Assembly: GCA_027704905.1 (NCBI GenBank)
Contig: CM051015.1
Span: forward strand, 12,076,895 to 12,140,894
Reading direction: 5' to 3'
From: Muraenolepis orangiensis
Lineage: Eukaryota > Chordata > Actinopteri > Gadiformes > Muraenolepididae
Length of the DNA: 64,000 nt
Made by a program: the position numbers and the translations under genes. This document shows positions 36,365 to 62,500 of the stretch, piece after piece (the stretch's first letter is position 1; each line of letters starts with the position of its first letter). The notes beneath the pieces were generated by a model. It was not told the DNA's origin. It searched no databases and worked only from the letters and a program-made list of their open reading frames with translations.

Positions 36365-36739
36365 ATGGTTCTGTAGAGCAGATCTCCCATCCTCCGAGGG
36401 AGACTCATCTCTCCGGAGATACGGGACCAAGAGCATGGTTCTTTAAACATGGCTATTGATTTCATTATTACGTGGGGTCGTATGGAACACGGTCAGCGTT
36501 AAGCCATAAAGGCAGTAACACTCGACAGGATGGACAGGCTGACAAACAACCGGCCACCCGAAGCCATTTGTGGCTAACAGCACCGGCGTCACACTCGGCT
36601 AGGTAAACAGCACGCAACAAACAAGAGCCAGAGCTTTGGTCATGTGTCCTGCGTTTACTGATGTTTAATTGAGTTATTGCTGGCTGGGTTTGGAGAATGT
36701 ATGGTTCTGTAGAGCAGATCTCCCATCCTCCGAGGGAGA
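36365..36739. repeat. 300-bp duplicated segment, copy 2, with 39-bp flanking duplication
   Basis: The inserted copy occupies 36402-36701. The host sequence ATGGTTCTGTAGAGCAGATC and the following 19 nt occur both before (36365-36403) and after (36701-36739) it. The copied segment overlaps the flanks by GA on the left and A on the right, i.e. microhomology. A net gain of 336 bp is implied. Confidence 0.95.
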
Positions 36740-37422
36740 ATCTGCATCAACGTTATTCAAATAATCCCCTAGACTCATTTGAATGGAAACTCAAACAAAC
36801 AGAGCTACTCAAACACAAGCCATACATTCACCCTACCCAACGTGTTGATTCTCAACTCCGCTGGGAACGCTGAAGCAGGACAAACACATAGTTTCCGAAT
36901 AAGAACATTCAAGAAATCGATCTTGACATTCTTCAAAGAGTGTGTCAGGAATAAAAGACAGGATGAGCATCATAGAAGACCAACTTCAAAGAAAATTGGA
37001 TATTTAGCTGGAATATGCCATTTTCATCCTGAAAAATCAAATTTCCAATAACTAAAATAATACTAATAATAATAATAATAATAATATTAATATTAATATT
37101 CTATAAAGAATGAATGTTTTGTTCTCTAAATCATGTAATCTCGAGTGAAGTTGTTGCGTTTTTACACTGAAGAGACCAACAATCCATCACACAGCACTGT
37201 AGCCTCTCAGATTCCCACTGGGGGACACAATTCATTATTGTTTGCCGTGGCTGCCTGCAACTTTCACTGCGTTTCTTTTTGCCCCCGCAAGCAGGTTGTA
37301 AGGACAATTAACTTTTATGTTCAGAGGAAATCAAGGACCTTTGCGATTAAACTATACTGGTTAAATGTGATGATGAAACACATGCTGTTTTCCCCTCTAA
37401 TCCTGCGTTCTATTGCTTCCAG

Positions 37423-37525
37423 ATACCATGGGTGGCCGTTGACACTTGACGTCTGTCGTGAGCCGGAGGGAACCCGCAGAGCAGCCCGAGCGTACGCATC
37501 GGTGCGCAGGAAGAAAAGACCAGCG
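37423..37525 (+). other. sh3bp4: 5'UTR part of the first SH3BP4 coding exon
   Basis: A pyrimidine-rich stretch ending TATTGCTTCCAG (AG at 37421-37422) makes a good acceptor 103 bp before the start codon. The segment between is untranslated leader. Confidence 0.7.
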
Positions 37526-50031
<12,506 letters not shown>

Positions 50032-50650
50032 GTTCTGGACTGAGCTCCAAGCCCCCCTCCCCACCTCGGCCTCTCTCTGCATTCACTGCAATGCTTTCCT
50101 CATGCTAGCGTTTCCTTAGCACCAGCTTAGCCTCGCTCATAAGACGTTATTATGTTTAAGATATCCCCTCCCCTTTAATACAACCACTATTTTTCATTTG
50201 TATTTGTTGTTTTTGCTTCTTGCTCTGCCTTCGGTCCCTTGCGGGGGTTGATTTTGTGAGACTGTTTCTATGGCAGCAGGTCCACTACACACAATACTGT
50301 TTGTAGCTGTATCCACAAAGACTATTTTAATAGATCTCATCTGGCATAGTATGTATTTTTGTACTCTTTAAATATGGCACAGATTCTCTTTTTTTTTTTT
50401 TAACAATTTGAACACTGGTTGAGAACTGTGGATTGAATGCTTAAGAAAACACACTTATAAAAACAAAAGACACTTTAAATATTAGTATTATTGTCTGCGT
50501 AATCTTGTCACAGTAGCCTTGTAAACGTGTCAACCAGCTGTGTATTTATTTGTATGTCGGTTTAAGAGGAAACAGGTCTTTCCCTTTCAGATGTTTCAGA
50601 TGTTGAGTAACTTGGCAGATATGTTCCACGATGCTGTTTTTTTATGTCAA

Positions 50651-50656
50651 AATAAA
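50651..50656 (+). terminator. sh3bp4: poly(A) signal of SH3BP4 (proximal)
   Basis: AATAAA about 620 bp after the stop codon. Confidence 0.55.
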
Positions 50657-50756
50657 GATTGCTTTGATACATTTTCCACAAAACTTTCTAAAATGGTTAA
50701 AAAAAAACTTGCTGGATGAAAAATATTTGAGTCACCACGGTCACAATCTGAATGCC

Positions 50757-50762
50757 AATAAA
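50757..50762 (+). terminator. sh3bp4: poly(A) signal of SH3BP4 (alternative)
   Basis: A second AATAAA 100 bp further on. Either or both may be used. Confidence 0.4.
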
Positions 50763-51756
50763 CATTTTAAGTATGATGGAGGATTTAATCGGGTGTTATT
50801 TTTGGATATTTGTTGCATCTCCAGCGGCTTAAAAATGTTGAGGGTGAGTGAGAATTGTTATGATAATTTGCATAAGTGGTAGCTGGAAAATATAAATACC
50901 TTAGTAAATATTTAGTGGCATGCTAAATGATTTAGTTTTTTAACATGACTCAAGTTTTGCATATATTAGCTTTCCAGCTAACATCGAGACTTCCCTGTGG
51001 AAAGAACTAACCCACAGTAAATGACATTATATTGTAACTCTTTGACGCACAGCACTTATGACCCACATGACTAATGACTGACTAGGAGTGTGTGTATGAA
51101 GACAGAAAGGGAAAGAGCGATTGACAGAGGATCATCTCAAGAGCGAGGTAACCTTAGCAGTATGACAGCAGTGGAGAAATTAGGAGAGACGTAGAACTTT
51201 AAGTCTGGAAGAATCCTTTGGCAGCCTGTCTACACCCAAACCCCCCTTCCCTTTCCATCGCCCACGCTGCTCTGTCATTCTTCTGTCTCCATATCCCCGA
51301 TAAGACACCTCCACCCACCACCCCCATCACCCTAATGTTCCTCCCCCCTCTTAAAAACCACGGTCCTCTTTTTGTTTCCCCGGGAAGCGAACAAACCTTA
51401 ATTCATTAAATACATACATAAAAAAAAAACAGAAGCCCAAAAGGAGTTGATTTAATTAGGATTGGAATATGTGCAGACATGCTTCAGATCCCCGCCTGCA
51501 GTGTTGGTAATGAGAGCCCCCCCCCGGGGAGGTGGGGGTGGGTGGGTAGGGTAGGGTCAGGGGGAGAATGAAACAAACCTGGCAACCTCTACACACAAGG
51601 GGAAAGCTTCCAGAGCACCAGGGGCCGGAGCTACCAGGGCTACCACCAGGCTATTCTCACACACAAGCACAGAGGAATTTTAGGGTTGACCGTGCAATGA
51701 GGGTGTATCTTCACGTTGTGTATCAAGGTCGGCCTGCAACTAGAAATGAAGAGAAA

Positions 51757-51912
<156 letters not shown>

Positions 51913-52573
51913 AGCAGCTCATTTCCACACGGCACATTATGAACTAGGAAATACGCCAACCGTTTCGGGAAGAAGAAAAAAAAGAAAAACATCTGTTTAT
52001 TAGTCTGTTTATTAGCTTTTTTTCAGGCCTATAATATATACAGCATGCAAACAACACAATTTCATCCACCATTTAAAAGTTCCTGTTCACACTAGCAGAC
52101 TTGGCATTTAAAACCAACAATATCATAACATCTTAACATCTTCCCACCCCCTTGATTTGAGACCGTAGCAACGGTATGTGTTTTGCTTGCCACGGCATGT
52201 GTTTTGCTAATCATATGAAATCCTGACGGATAAACCAGGCAACCTGATGAACCTGGAAAAGGCTGGTCTTGCGCTGGTTCTGAGTAGTGGAGTGGCTTCT
52301 ACCCAGCACATGACCCTGCACGGGCTTACAAAATAGTGTTTTTGCTTGTAATTATTTGCATGGGTAATAATAATAAACACGGTCTTTGTCTGACTGACTT
52401 GCTTCCAGCTTTCAGTCACTCTTCTTAACACAATTTCCATTCGGCTTAACGTTTCAACAAAAAAAAAACCCTTTCCATCAACAGAAGAATGTGCACACGA
52501 CAGTGGTACATTCCTCCTTTTCCAGACATTTCTTTCAGGGTTGCCACACAACCGATCAAGTTCCCTGGGTATA

Positions 52574-52695
<122 letters not shown>

Positions 52696-52903
52696 TTTAG
52701 AGTGAATTATTCTGTCATAGGACCGTTTTTTTCCCCTTTTTTTTGCCATGCCCATTTTATTTTAACGCATATTCAACGTGAACACCAAACTAATTAAAGA
52801 CGAATGGAGTTTAACACCAGCAAAAGCTCTACATCCACGAGGTTGAACTTGGTATTTTGTAAAGCCCCCTGGTTACGGCAACATTTCTCGAGACAAGTAA
52901 TAG

Positions 52904-53050
<147 letters not shown>

Positions 53051-53527
53051 TCGTTCTCATCTCAGCCACGGTGATCGTGCTGAAACAAATGATTTGACCA
53101 GCTGCCCGAGAACTGTGTGCCCCGTGTCGTTAAGGAGGCGACACGCAGGAGGACAAGGATGAAAACCGTCACCGTTGCTGTCTCTGTCTCGGTCAGCGTT
53201 GGCTCTCTAATTACATACGACTACTACTAATACTACTACTGCAAACTACCGAGACAAGTGTGTGGGGTCTTTGGAGTCCACGTCTCCTTCTCGAGTTGAC
53301 CCTGCCGGGCCCCGATATGTCAAGTTGACTCCCCCCCCTGAGAGTCTGACTCAGCCCGTCTGCGTCGGAGCGGTCTGTCGATGGCGGTGCTCAGCCGGTC
53401 TGATGGGCCATGTGGGCGAGAGGCTGCCACCGTCATAAACACAGGTTCATTTCCTCAGCGGGGGAACCTTTTTACAAGCAGGTGGCAAGCGCAGGCACGC
53501 ACACTCACATTCAGACAAAACACGCGG

Positions 53528-53529
53528 GA

Positions 53530-53560
<31 letters not shown>

Positions 53561-53582
53561 CGCCACCCACACACACGCACAC
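53528..53582. repeat. (CA)n tract, imperfect
   Basis: CA repeat with CGCA and CCACCCA variants. Confidence 0.92.
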
Positions 53583-53844
53583 CCTATATAGTGTTCCTTT
53601 TAATTCAAATGAAATAAATGATATGACCACATATCATGAATAGCACAGAAACAGCAAACTGGAGGAAGCGTTCTGAGCGGCCAGTAGAACAGTATGGAAC
53701 ATCATTACGTTGACCATTCATTTGTCGCTCAATACAGCAACACCCGCCTTTATTCACAAAATTGCCTTTCGACTTAGCTGGTCTTGAAAGAAGAAACACC
53801 TCAGTCACATTAAGGACTCCGAATGTGACATTTTCCCACTGTCT

Positions 53845-54001
<157 letters not shown>

Positions 54002-54220
54002 GAGGACAACAGTAGCCTGCCTGTTCCTAAAGTGGCTGTCTGATGAGAGAGTAAGATCGAAACCTGGCAAGAAAAATGGATTCTCTCTCTCTCTCTCTCT
54101 CTACACACAAACCACTCTGAACCCCCCCCCCCAAACTCTACTCCTGTCCAGTCATAAGTCATTTCTTTCGATCTGACAGCAGGTGACCCACTTAACCCCC
54201 CCCCAACCCCCCCTCACCCA

Positions 54221-54221
<1 letters not shown>

Positions 54222-54271
<50 letters not shown>
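54222..54271. repeat. (GT)n microsatellite
   Basis: About 50 bp. Confidence 0.96.
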
Positions 54272-54272
<1 letters not shown>

Positions 54273-54636
54273 TATACACATTGTGGGAAGGCAAGCTGAG
54301 GAGGAGATAAGAGCTCCAAAACGAGTGGCAGTATCGAGGCGGCCGGGTCAAACAACATGCCCTACCATTTTTAGACCTTGACTCACGAGTACAAAGAAGG
54401 GGAGAAAAAAGCCCTCCGTTAGTGACTGACAGACATGTCTCTCTCTCTCTCCTCTCCCTCCTCTCTCTCCTCTCCTCCTCTCTCTCGCGGTGGACATGAC
54501 GCAAGCCCATGCGTCCCCCCACCCCAATCTACCCCCCCCCCCCCCCCTTGCCCTCCTCCGCCTTGTCTCCTTGGCAACCTGTGCAAACCTTGTTTGGCTT
54601 CAGCCTGGACAAGGTTAGCCAGAGATAAGGGCGCTC

Positions 54637-54662
54637 CACACACACACACACACACACACACA
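54637..54662. repeat. (CA)n microsatellite
   Basis: About 26 bp. Confidence 0.93.
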
Positions 54663-55599
54663 AGCCCCAGCTGCCGTCAGCTCTTTTGGCCATCTTCCTG
54701 ACAGCAGGACATGCCTCAAGAGAGTAAGCTGGCCTCCGGGCTGACCGTTGACTTAACCAAAGACATTAAAACATTAAAAATCACATTAAAAATATGACAT
54801 AGACATAAAAAACTGTTTTGCGCAGATTAAATCATTCCTAGTGTGTGCGTGTTTTTATTTTTTTATTTTTGCAAAACAAACCAAAAACTTATTAGACTAT
54901 AGACATGAACATGACATTTCGGGGTTTTTTGGGGGACCGGACCTCCGGGACACCGTGTACGCGTAGTAGTAAACAATACAGAGGCCTGAGCCAAACACCG
55001 ATTACGGGACACCCTCCAAGGAGCAGTGCTGTAAAACCCCTCACTCCATTATGTGCGGATGCAGCACGACTCTCAGACAGCTGCAGCAGCAGCAGCAGCA
55101 GCACAATTGCAGCTTTTCCAGACGATTAGGAACGTGATGAGCACGCCGTCCCCGCCTCCCTTCCTTTTCGGGGGCCGAGGGTGGCTATTAACGTATAGGA
55201 AGATGCACGGCTAAACCGGGAGAGAGGGAAGGCAGACAGAGAGGTTTTAAACGTCAAAGCTGATAAACGATTGGCCGATCGGCGGCGGTTTAACGACAGC
55301 ACTTTGCCCGTGAGACGGAGCAGTGCTCGTTGCGTGAAGCCAAAAGGAACGTCACGTCTCTCCGCGGGACGAGCTCGTCGTCGATCATGTCCTCCTCCTC
55401 CAGGAGGTGGTGGTGGCGGCACACGGGACGGGAGGGGGAACGTCATACCTTGTTTACGCATTATCTCATCGCCTCACGGCACACCCCTCTACCATCGCCG
55501 CAGTCATATTTCACGTATCCGTCATTGTGTATTCAACAGGCAATCAGTGGGCACAACAACAACAGTGTTGTATGGTGGGACATGTACTGGTGCAATGAG

Positions 55600-55883
55600 A
55601 TGGAGAGAGGGAGGGAGGGGGGGGGGGGGCACCGTGTGAGAGAGAGGGAGGGGGAGAGAGAGAGAGGGGGGGAGGGAGGGGGGGGCACCGTGTGAGAGAG
55701 AGGGAGAGGGAGAGAGAGAGAGGGAGGGAGGGGGGGGGGCACCGTGTGAGAGAGAGGGAGAGAGAGGGGGGGAGGGATGGGGGGCACCGTGTGAGAGAGA
55801 GGGAGAGGGAGAGAGGGGGGGGAGGAAGAGAGAGAGAGAGGGGGGGGTCACAGTGTGAGAGAGAGAGAGAGAGAGATGGTACC

Positions 55884-55963
<80 letters not shown>

Positions 55964-56062
55964 GGGGGGTCACAGTGTGAGAGAGGGGGAGAAGGAGAGG
56001 GGGGGGGGGGAGAGCGAGGGAGGGGGGGGGGGGTCACAGTGTGAGAGAGGGAGAGATCGAGA
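55600..56062. repeat. GA/G-rich minisatellite block
   Basis: Tandem purine-rich units built around GGGGCACCGTGTGAGAGAGA or GGTCACAGTGTGAGAGA, separated by variable G and GA runs, with a pure (GA)n core at 55882-55960. The strand is almost all purine. Confidence 0.93.
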
Positions 56063-56155
56063 GAGACCACCTAGAGAACATAACACTCTGCTCTTAGTAA
56101 ACACTGGTGCCATGGCAACCCCCAGAGAGGAGCAGCCACATCTCCATAGTAGCCT

Positions 56156-56313
<158 letters not shown>

Positions 56314-56497
56314 ATAATAGAGAGAGACAGACAGACAGAGAACAGAAAGTGGGAAAAGAACACATTCAGAGAGCAAGAGTGCGAAATAGAGTGTGAGTGA
56401 AAGAGCTGGACATAAAGAGAATGAGAGAGCAAGCTAGAGAGAAAGAGAAAGAGAGACAGAGAGAGAAAGAGACAGACAGAGAGAGAGAGCGAGAGAC

Positions 56498-56500
<3 letters not shown>

Positions 56501-56534
<34 letters not shown>
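56501..56534. repeat. (TA)n microsatellite
   Basis: TA tract inside a GA-rich region. Confidence 0.95.
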
Positions 56535-56536
<2 letters not shown>

Positions 56537-56943
56537 TAGAGAGAGAGAGAGCGAGAGCGAGAGGCAATGACTGTTAAGGTAGAATACTAGGACTAGGAAA
56601 CAGTGGGTACAACAGGCAGGAGGCAGTATAACTAGTGGGTGTGTGTGTCGTTTAATGATAGTGTTGCACAGAAGACGTATGGACTGCACAACGGGAGGGC
56701 AAATGTAGCAGCAAAATGCAACAGACTCAGAGAACAGCAACGAAGTTGTAATGCTACGAAGTACGAATAGAGCGTCACACTGTCACTGAGTAGCATCACG
56801 TCGGTATTCCCCTGTCATTCCGAAGGACCCTGGCAGAACACGTACCGCCGCTTATCTCAACATAACAGGCCTCCTTTAGGGGATTTTCTCACAGATTAAC
56901 ACTGTTGCCACCTTTTGACTTGGAATGCAAAATGCAATAATTA

Positions 56944-56944
<1 letters not shown>

Positions 56945-56992
<48 letters not shown>
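56945..56992. repeat. (TA)n microsatellite
   Basis: About 47 bp. Confidence 0.95.
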
Positions 56993-56997
<5 letters not shown>

Positions 56998-57733
56998 TAA
57001 TAATAATCCACTATTTGTAGAGGACCGACCACAAGGCTTGAGTACGTTGGGAACCAGGCCAGATGTGAGCCTCTGTTTCAGTGTTTGCGACCCTGAAGGC
57101 AGCATGTTTATCTGAGAGGCAATGGTACACCCCCCCCCCCCCCCCTCTCGGTTGGTTTGCCCCCCATTAAAAATGAACATGGCAAGCAGGGGAACGGGGT
57201 CACCGTGTGTAAACGCCATTAATTGGTCTGCTGGTATTATACCCCCCCTCTGACCTCGTGATATTTTGGTCCCATCAAAGGTAAGGGTGTGAATTCGGTC
57301 TGAATTCACAGGCTAGGAAGATGAGAAGAAGAAATAATTATTTTAATATCCATTTATTTAAAGTTTAAAAACGGAGGGGGTTGATTAAGGATAATGTAGT
57401 TGCCGGCGGCAATCTTCTTCAATTAGCGGGAAAATACTCCCAGTGTGCGCCGTGTGTGGGCCTTGGCATCTGTTCACACGCCTTCTCTCCCCAATGGCAA
57501 AGCCCGGAGGCCAGCGACATTTACAGCGCTAATGAAAATTTATGAAGGAAAGCCCGTGGAGACTGTTTAGCAATGCTAGCACAAATACCATTCACAGGGA
57601 CCGGTCGCCATGTTTTACTTGGATCGTAATTCTACACAAGCTTACGTTCCAAGACGTCCGAGCTAGAAGAACATATAGATATGACCCCATGTCAAGGAAG
57701 TATGAAAGTATGCTATTCAGAGCAACAATGTTA

Positions 57734-57995
57734 GTGTTTTTTAGATTCGATTACATTCAAATGTATTGTCATTGTACTACAGCACAAGTACAGTACAGCA
57801 AAAATAAGTTGGCATCTAAACCAGAGTGCAAATGTAACAGCACAGTGCATGGTCATATACAATGTACAGTGCTATAATAGGACATAAAAACAGTCTACTA
57901 GGTATAAAAAAACTGGTGTGTATACAGTATATTAGGTAGGTACGAGATGTGCATATACATGTCATCAAGAGGTGGTGAGCAGGGATATGCAGTTA
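57734..57995 (+). mobile_element. dispersed fish repeat (family 3)
   Basis: Begins ATTACATTCAAATGTATTGT, then AGCACAAGTACAGTACAG, GGCATCTAAACCAGAGTGCA and CAGTCTACTAGGTATAAAAA. The same words in the same order occur at 63510-63700, which establishes a dispersed family. Clade not assigned. Confidence 0.65.
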
Positions 57996-58014
57996 TATCA
58001 ACAGATCAATATAC

Positions 58015-58039
58015 AACAACAACAACAACAACAACAACA
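58015..58039. repeat. (CAA)n trinucleotide repeat
   Basis: About eight CAA units. Confidence 0.93.
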
Positions 58040-58062
58040 AATGGTGAGGATTGAATCCTCTT

Positions 58063-58185
58063 TAGTGGTCATATGCATGTAAACATACAGTGAAATGTGT
58101 CCTCTGCATTTAACCCATCCTAGTATTAGGAGCAGTGGGCAGCTATTTATACAGCGCCCGGGGAGCAGTTAGGGCTAGGGTGTCT
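58063..58185 (-). mobile_element. SINE family 1, truncated
   Basis: Carries the tail half (TTTAACCCATCCTAGTATTA, GGAGCAGTGGGCAGC, CAGCGCCCGGGGAGCAG) of the element seen at 1617-1856 but lacks the tRNA-like head. It is flanked by diverged copies of a GTNNTGAGCAGG-type word (57972 and 58194). Confidence 0.7.
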
Positions 58186-58214
58186 TCAGCAGGTAATGAG
58201 CAGGGGTATGTAGT

Positions 58215-58216
<2 letters not shown>

Positions 58217-58247
<31 letters not shown>

Positions 58248-58255
58248 TTATATAT
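58217..58255. repeat. (TA)n repeat with TTTA variants
   Basis: About 39 bp. Confidence 0.93.
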
Positions 58256-58471
58256 ATGTGTTGTTGCTGTATTCGTTTTTGTGCGATGATACGACCAAAA
58301 ACTGCTCACTGTGAACACTGTGGCAACTAATTTGTGGAATCATAAACCTCTTTGAAACCATTTCTAAACACACCTGCATGAATGTTCCATCTGGCCGTTT
58401 CCTAATGTACTACTGTATCACCATGAAGAGGAACGCACACAAGGGCCTTGAAAATAGATTGCACCCCATAC

Positions 58472-58535
58472 AGATGCACACACACACAAGCACACACACA
58501 CACACACACACACAAATATACACACACACACACAT
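58472..58535. repeat. (CA)n tract, imperfect
   Basis: CA repeat with AAGC and AATATA interruptions. Confidence 0.93.
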
Positions 58536-58656
58536 ACATACATCATACTTAAATTTCCATCAAAGCCACTTCAGTTGCTGCTTTTTTGTTGAGACACGGA
58601 GCATGAAAGTGGAATTCAGCCCATCCTATCTATCTAATCACACTGTCACCTCTTCA

Positions 58657-58659
<3 letters not shown>

Positions 58660-58738
<79 letters not shown>
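58660..58738. repeat. (CT)n microsatellite
   Basis: About 79 bp, uninterrupted. Confidence 0.98.
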
Positions 58739-58742
<4 letters not shown>

Positions 58743-60104
58743 TTGTCATCTTTCAAACAGCACTTCCACCTCTCCGCCCGAGGGGCTAACCGTGGTGGCA
58801 GCTTCTCGTCAGGGAGGTGTGCGCCTCCTGTCAGCTCCCATTACACCTCTGTGCGGCCCCTTCCGCTCACGACACCTTGCGCACCGGCTTTTATCTTCCC
58901 CCCCCCCGGCAGAGTTCAGAGAGGCGAGGCCACGGGGCTAAGCTGGGAGAAGAGGGACGGGGGCAGCTGACGACCGTTGTTTTGTGCTCAAGTGAACAAT
59001 GGACATTGTTTTTTAATTTATTTAAAAAATGGTTGTCTTACTTTGAGACACATTAGATATAATGTGGACATAATCACCCCACCCCCCCCCCCCCCTCAAG
59101 GCCAGTTTTGTAAACATATGTCACAATATGTGACTTAGGGAATTGTATTGAGAATGTATATATTGCCCTTCAACGAAGGCAGAGGTCTGAATGAATATCA
59201 TTATTGATATGAATCTTTCTGACTGCACTGCTTCCATGTTATGACTGGCCAATCACTGACCAACCTCAATGCTATTATTGAGGCACCGTTGAAGTAACAG
59301 TAATATTGAATTCCTCAATCCCGCAACGTTTGAATTTGGCTCTGATGAAAAGTTTGGTCTGACCAAATTTGGCTTTTTAAAAGTAAACAAGTCAATATTG
59401 AATACCTTGCCTGAGCGCCAGTGCAGGGTAATACGTGGTAGGATCAGAGTGAGCACTGGAGCTGGAACATGTTGTTGGAACACGACCAGCCACACCGGCA
59501 TGGGATGTTATGCAACCAGCTGGAATTTTATCACACACCCAGACACATAAACATATCCAGGGGGGATGCTAAATGTCCTGTCCTGCAGACAACACAACAA
59601 ACCCATGCATAAGATCAGGATGGGTAGGATACAATAAGACATTTAGGATAAGATAGCGTTAGATGGGACACAATGACTGGCTGGAATAGTACAAGACAGG
59701 GTAAAACAGGATGGGACAGGACAGGATTAGATTAGAGAACACGCATTGTCCACAGAGCATTGTCAGCATAGCACAGAATATGATAGGTGGAGAGGAGAGG
59801 ATATTGTCATTATTATTTTCCCGTTTTTCGGGAGTGGTGCGACCGTAATGTCCTGTTAATAGGCCCACGAGTTCCTCAGAAACAACATAACAAATGGAGA
59901 ATGGAGAATAAATATCATGGGTGTGGAGATGGCTAAGACAGATGGATCATTATTACAGCACATCTGCACACCACACCAGTGCCTTGGGAACTAAAAGAGT
60001 TTCAAATGACTCCTTCCACTCCACTCAAACTCCCCCAAACCCTACGAATAGACACAGTTCCTCCGAGACCAGGGTTGTTTCTGGTGTGCTAATCCTTTCT
60101 CTGT

Positions 60105-60113
60105 ACACACACA

Positions 60114-60205
<92 letters not shown>

Positions 60206-60207
60206 GT
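60105..60207. repeat. (CA)n joined to (GT)n
   Basis: A short ACACACACAC run meets about 93 bp of GT head to head, as at 15664. Confidence 0.97.
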
Positions 60208-61048
60208 TTGGACTGCATTGCCAGCCATTATCTAGCATGCCTAAGCCTCTTTTCCATTCAATCCCCTTTGCGTTGTTTTATCACTGACTGCACCACTGGC
60301 GTAATAACATCTGCCTGTTGATATGGTACCTCATTAACTCAAGGGCACACCACTGGTCTACAATAATGATGTACAAGATCCATGGAGATCAAAGGCCTCG
60401 GTTAAAATGTGATTACTAATTTACTAGCATTGCTCCAAATTATTTTCAGTCACACTCATAGGTCACACTCACTCTAAGATACTTTTCATACGAAGAAAAT
60501 ATCAGGAAGCTGAATCTACGTGTCTGGTGTCAGGATTCTTCTTCTGTTTATAACACAGTGCCCCCTAGTGCAGAACCATGAAGTTACACGTTGATGAAGC
60601 ACGAGTGAAAGTACAGACTTTGGACAGACAACACACTGAAAACATTGCTTTTTGTTTATTAACATAAAACAACTTTTGTGTCATGCGATAATGATTAGCA
60701 AATAATAACCTATATATATATATATATAACCTAATAACCTGCCCAATTTAACGGTACATTTTAATGGTACATACAATTGTTAAGAAATGTAGGCCTATAA
60801 AATAATATACCGCAAGACCGCAAGATAACGATTGACAACAATATAATTTTACACTATTAAATATTATACAAGCAATATATCCTATTGATATTTGAGTGGA
60901 CATGTTTACTATGCCAGTAAAATATTTCAGACAGTCAGCCAGTGAGTCAATTTAAGGGTTTTAATTAAAATGCATTATTTACTGTTCTAAAAAGGTCAAA
61001 ACGGCCTCTTACAAGTTGTGATTGCACAGTGCAATTTATATTATAGAC

Positions 61049-61517
61049 AGGGTTGGGAGGGTTACTTAAAATGTACTCCGTTACAATTACTAATTACCTG
61101 TTACCTAGTCTAAGTATCACAATATTAAAGTAACGTAACCTGATTACTTTCCCTTACTTTTGGATTACCTCAATACCAAATAAGATTATGGAATGAATAT
61201 GATTTTCATTCAATATTTGTGCTGGTGAAAATGTTTTGCATAATATAATATTTTATGTTTGTTACATTTAATTGTTTGTACAGCTATTCCTTACTTTGTT
61301 TTGATAATCCTTCGTCAAATTAATAGAGGGACTGATACGAATATGAGGTAAATATACTTAGTTAAGTATGCTATTCACACTTGACACTCAAACTTAATTT
61401 AAACTGCCATAAAGTCATTCCGGTCTGGGGCTAGTTTGGTTACCACATCTTCCCAAGGCACAAGCATCGCCACCTACTGTCCAAAAATAGTTTTAAGTAG
61501 CTAGTAACGTAAGTAGC
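61049..61517. mobile_element. MITE-like element, left part
   Basis: Begins AGGGTTGGGAGGGTTACTTA, then ACTCCGTTACAATTACTAAT and GTAACGTAACCTGATTACTT. I recall these words from a non-autonomous DNA element common in fish. A GTAATCAGATTA word that may be its opposite end occurs near 61920. Confidence 0.5.
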
Positions 61518-62175
61518 AGTACAAGATACAAGATACAAGATACAAGATACACGATACAATATACAAGATACACGATTTTTATTGGCCATTTGTAACAAGT
61601 ACCTAGGAAGTTGGCTAACGTTAGCTAAGCAACGTTAACTTTAGCTAACTGGATTTCTGTGTAGCTTACCTTAGCGGTTGGTCTTACCTGTAAATGCTTC
61701 TTCAAATGTCATGTCGACTCCTTGGACAACGACAGCATATTAACAGCTGGAAGGCACAGCTTGCACTGTACTGTAATATTGTTCCTCCTTTCTACTACTG
61801 AAAACTAAATTCACCCAGTGAAGGCGTTCTCACAACTTGCCACGATGACCAGAGTGTGAGTGGTGAATGTGCATCGTCATCTATCATTCTTTGTTTTCGT
61901 TTATTTTCTTTTTCTTTGTAATCAGATTATTGTTTTTTTTTCTGTACAATGGGATGCTTACTCCCCATTCTCTCCTGCACTATGCATTTTTTTTAACACT
62001 ATAATATAAAATAATAATACTGTACACCATAAAAAGAATAATAAAAATGAAAAAGAATGAATGACTGATGGATGATATGTACATGAGTTGAATTGTGCAA
62101 AAAAAAAAAAAGCATTTTAAAGTGCCAGTAGTGCAGCAGCATCATGAATACAGTGCAGTGAATTGCAGAACAGTG
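61518..62175 (-). mobile_element. mosaic copy of the (ATCTTGT)n-tailed retroelement
   Basis: The tail and first 85 bp (61518-61606) match 22138-22200. About 340 bp of foreign sequence follows (61607-61945). Then the family resumes at ATGCTTACTCCCCATTCTCT through AAAGTGCCAGTAGTGCAGCA to 62175. Confidence 0.6.
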
Positions 62176-62299
62176 TAATGTAATAATGTTTTGTAATTTA
62201 CTGTGTTGATGAGATGTTTAAAAAATAACATTTAGTTTTGATAAACAGCTGACAGTATGGAAATTGTTATTTACTTCGTTATTTATGTTAGTGCACTTT

Positions 62300-62500
62300 A
62301 TATCAACAATTTAATTGATCTAATTTGCATTTATGGAGTGGCTTTCAAAGGTCATTTCAGTGTAAAGGTCAAGCAGGCCCCTAAATAAACTGCATGAATA
62401 TGCGTTAAAGTGAGTTTGGCCAATTTAATTCCGAGCAGGGGATTAGAATTCCTGAGAGGAGTAATTTGCCCGGTAACTCAGGCCTCTGCTTCGCTCCCCC
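62300..62500. promoter_or_regulatory. possible conserved non-coding block
   Basis: Unique sequence with homeodomain/octamer-like words (CTAATTTGCATTTATGG, CCAATTTAATTCC, GGATTAGAATTCC). Texture only; not tested for conservation. Confidence 0.15.

Noticed and set aside
36779..37051. Open frame of 90 codons just upstream of SH3BP4 exon 1
   Set aside because: No homology recognised, AT-rich, ends before the acceptor; probably chance.
55330..55695. Open frame of 121 codons in CpG-rich DNA beginning MREAKRNVT
   Set aside because: No recognised domain; it runs into the GA-rich minisatellite, and composition explains the openness.
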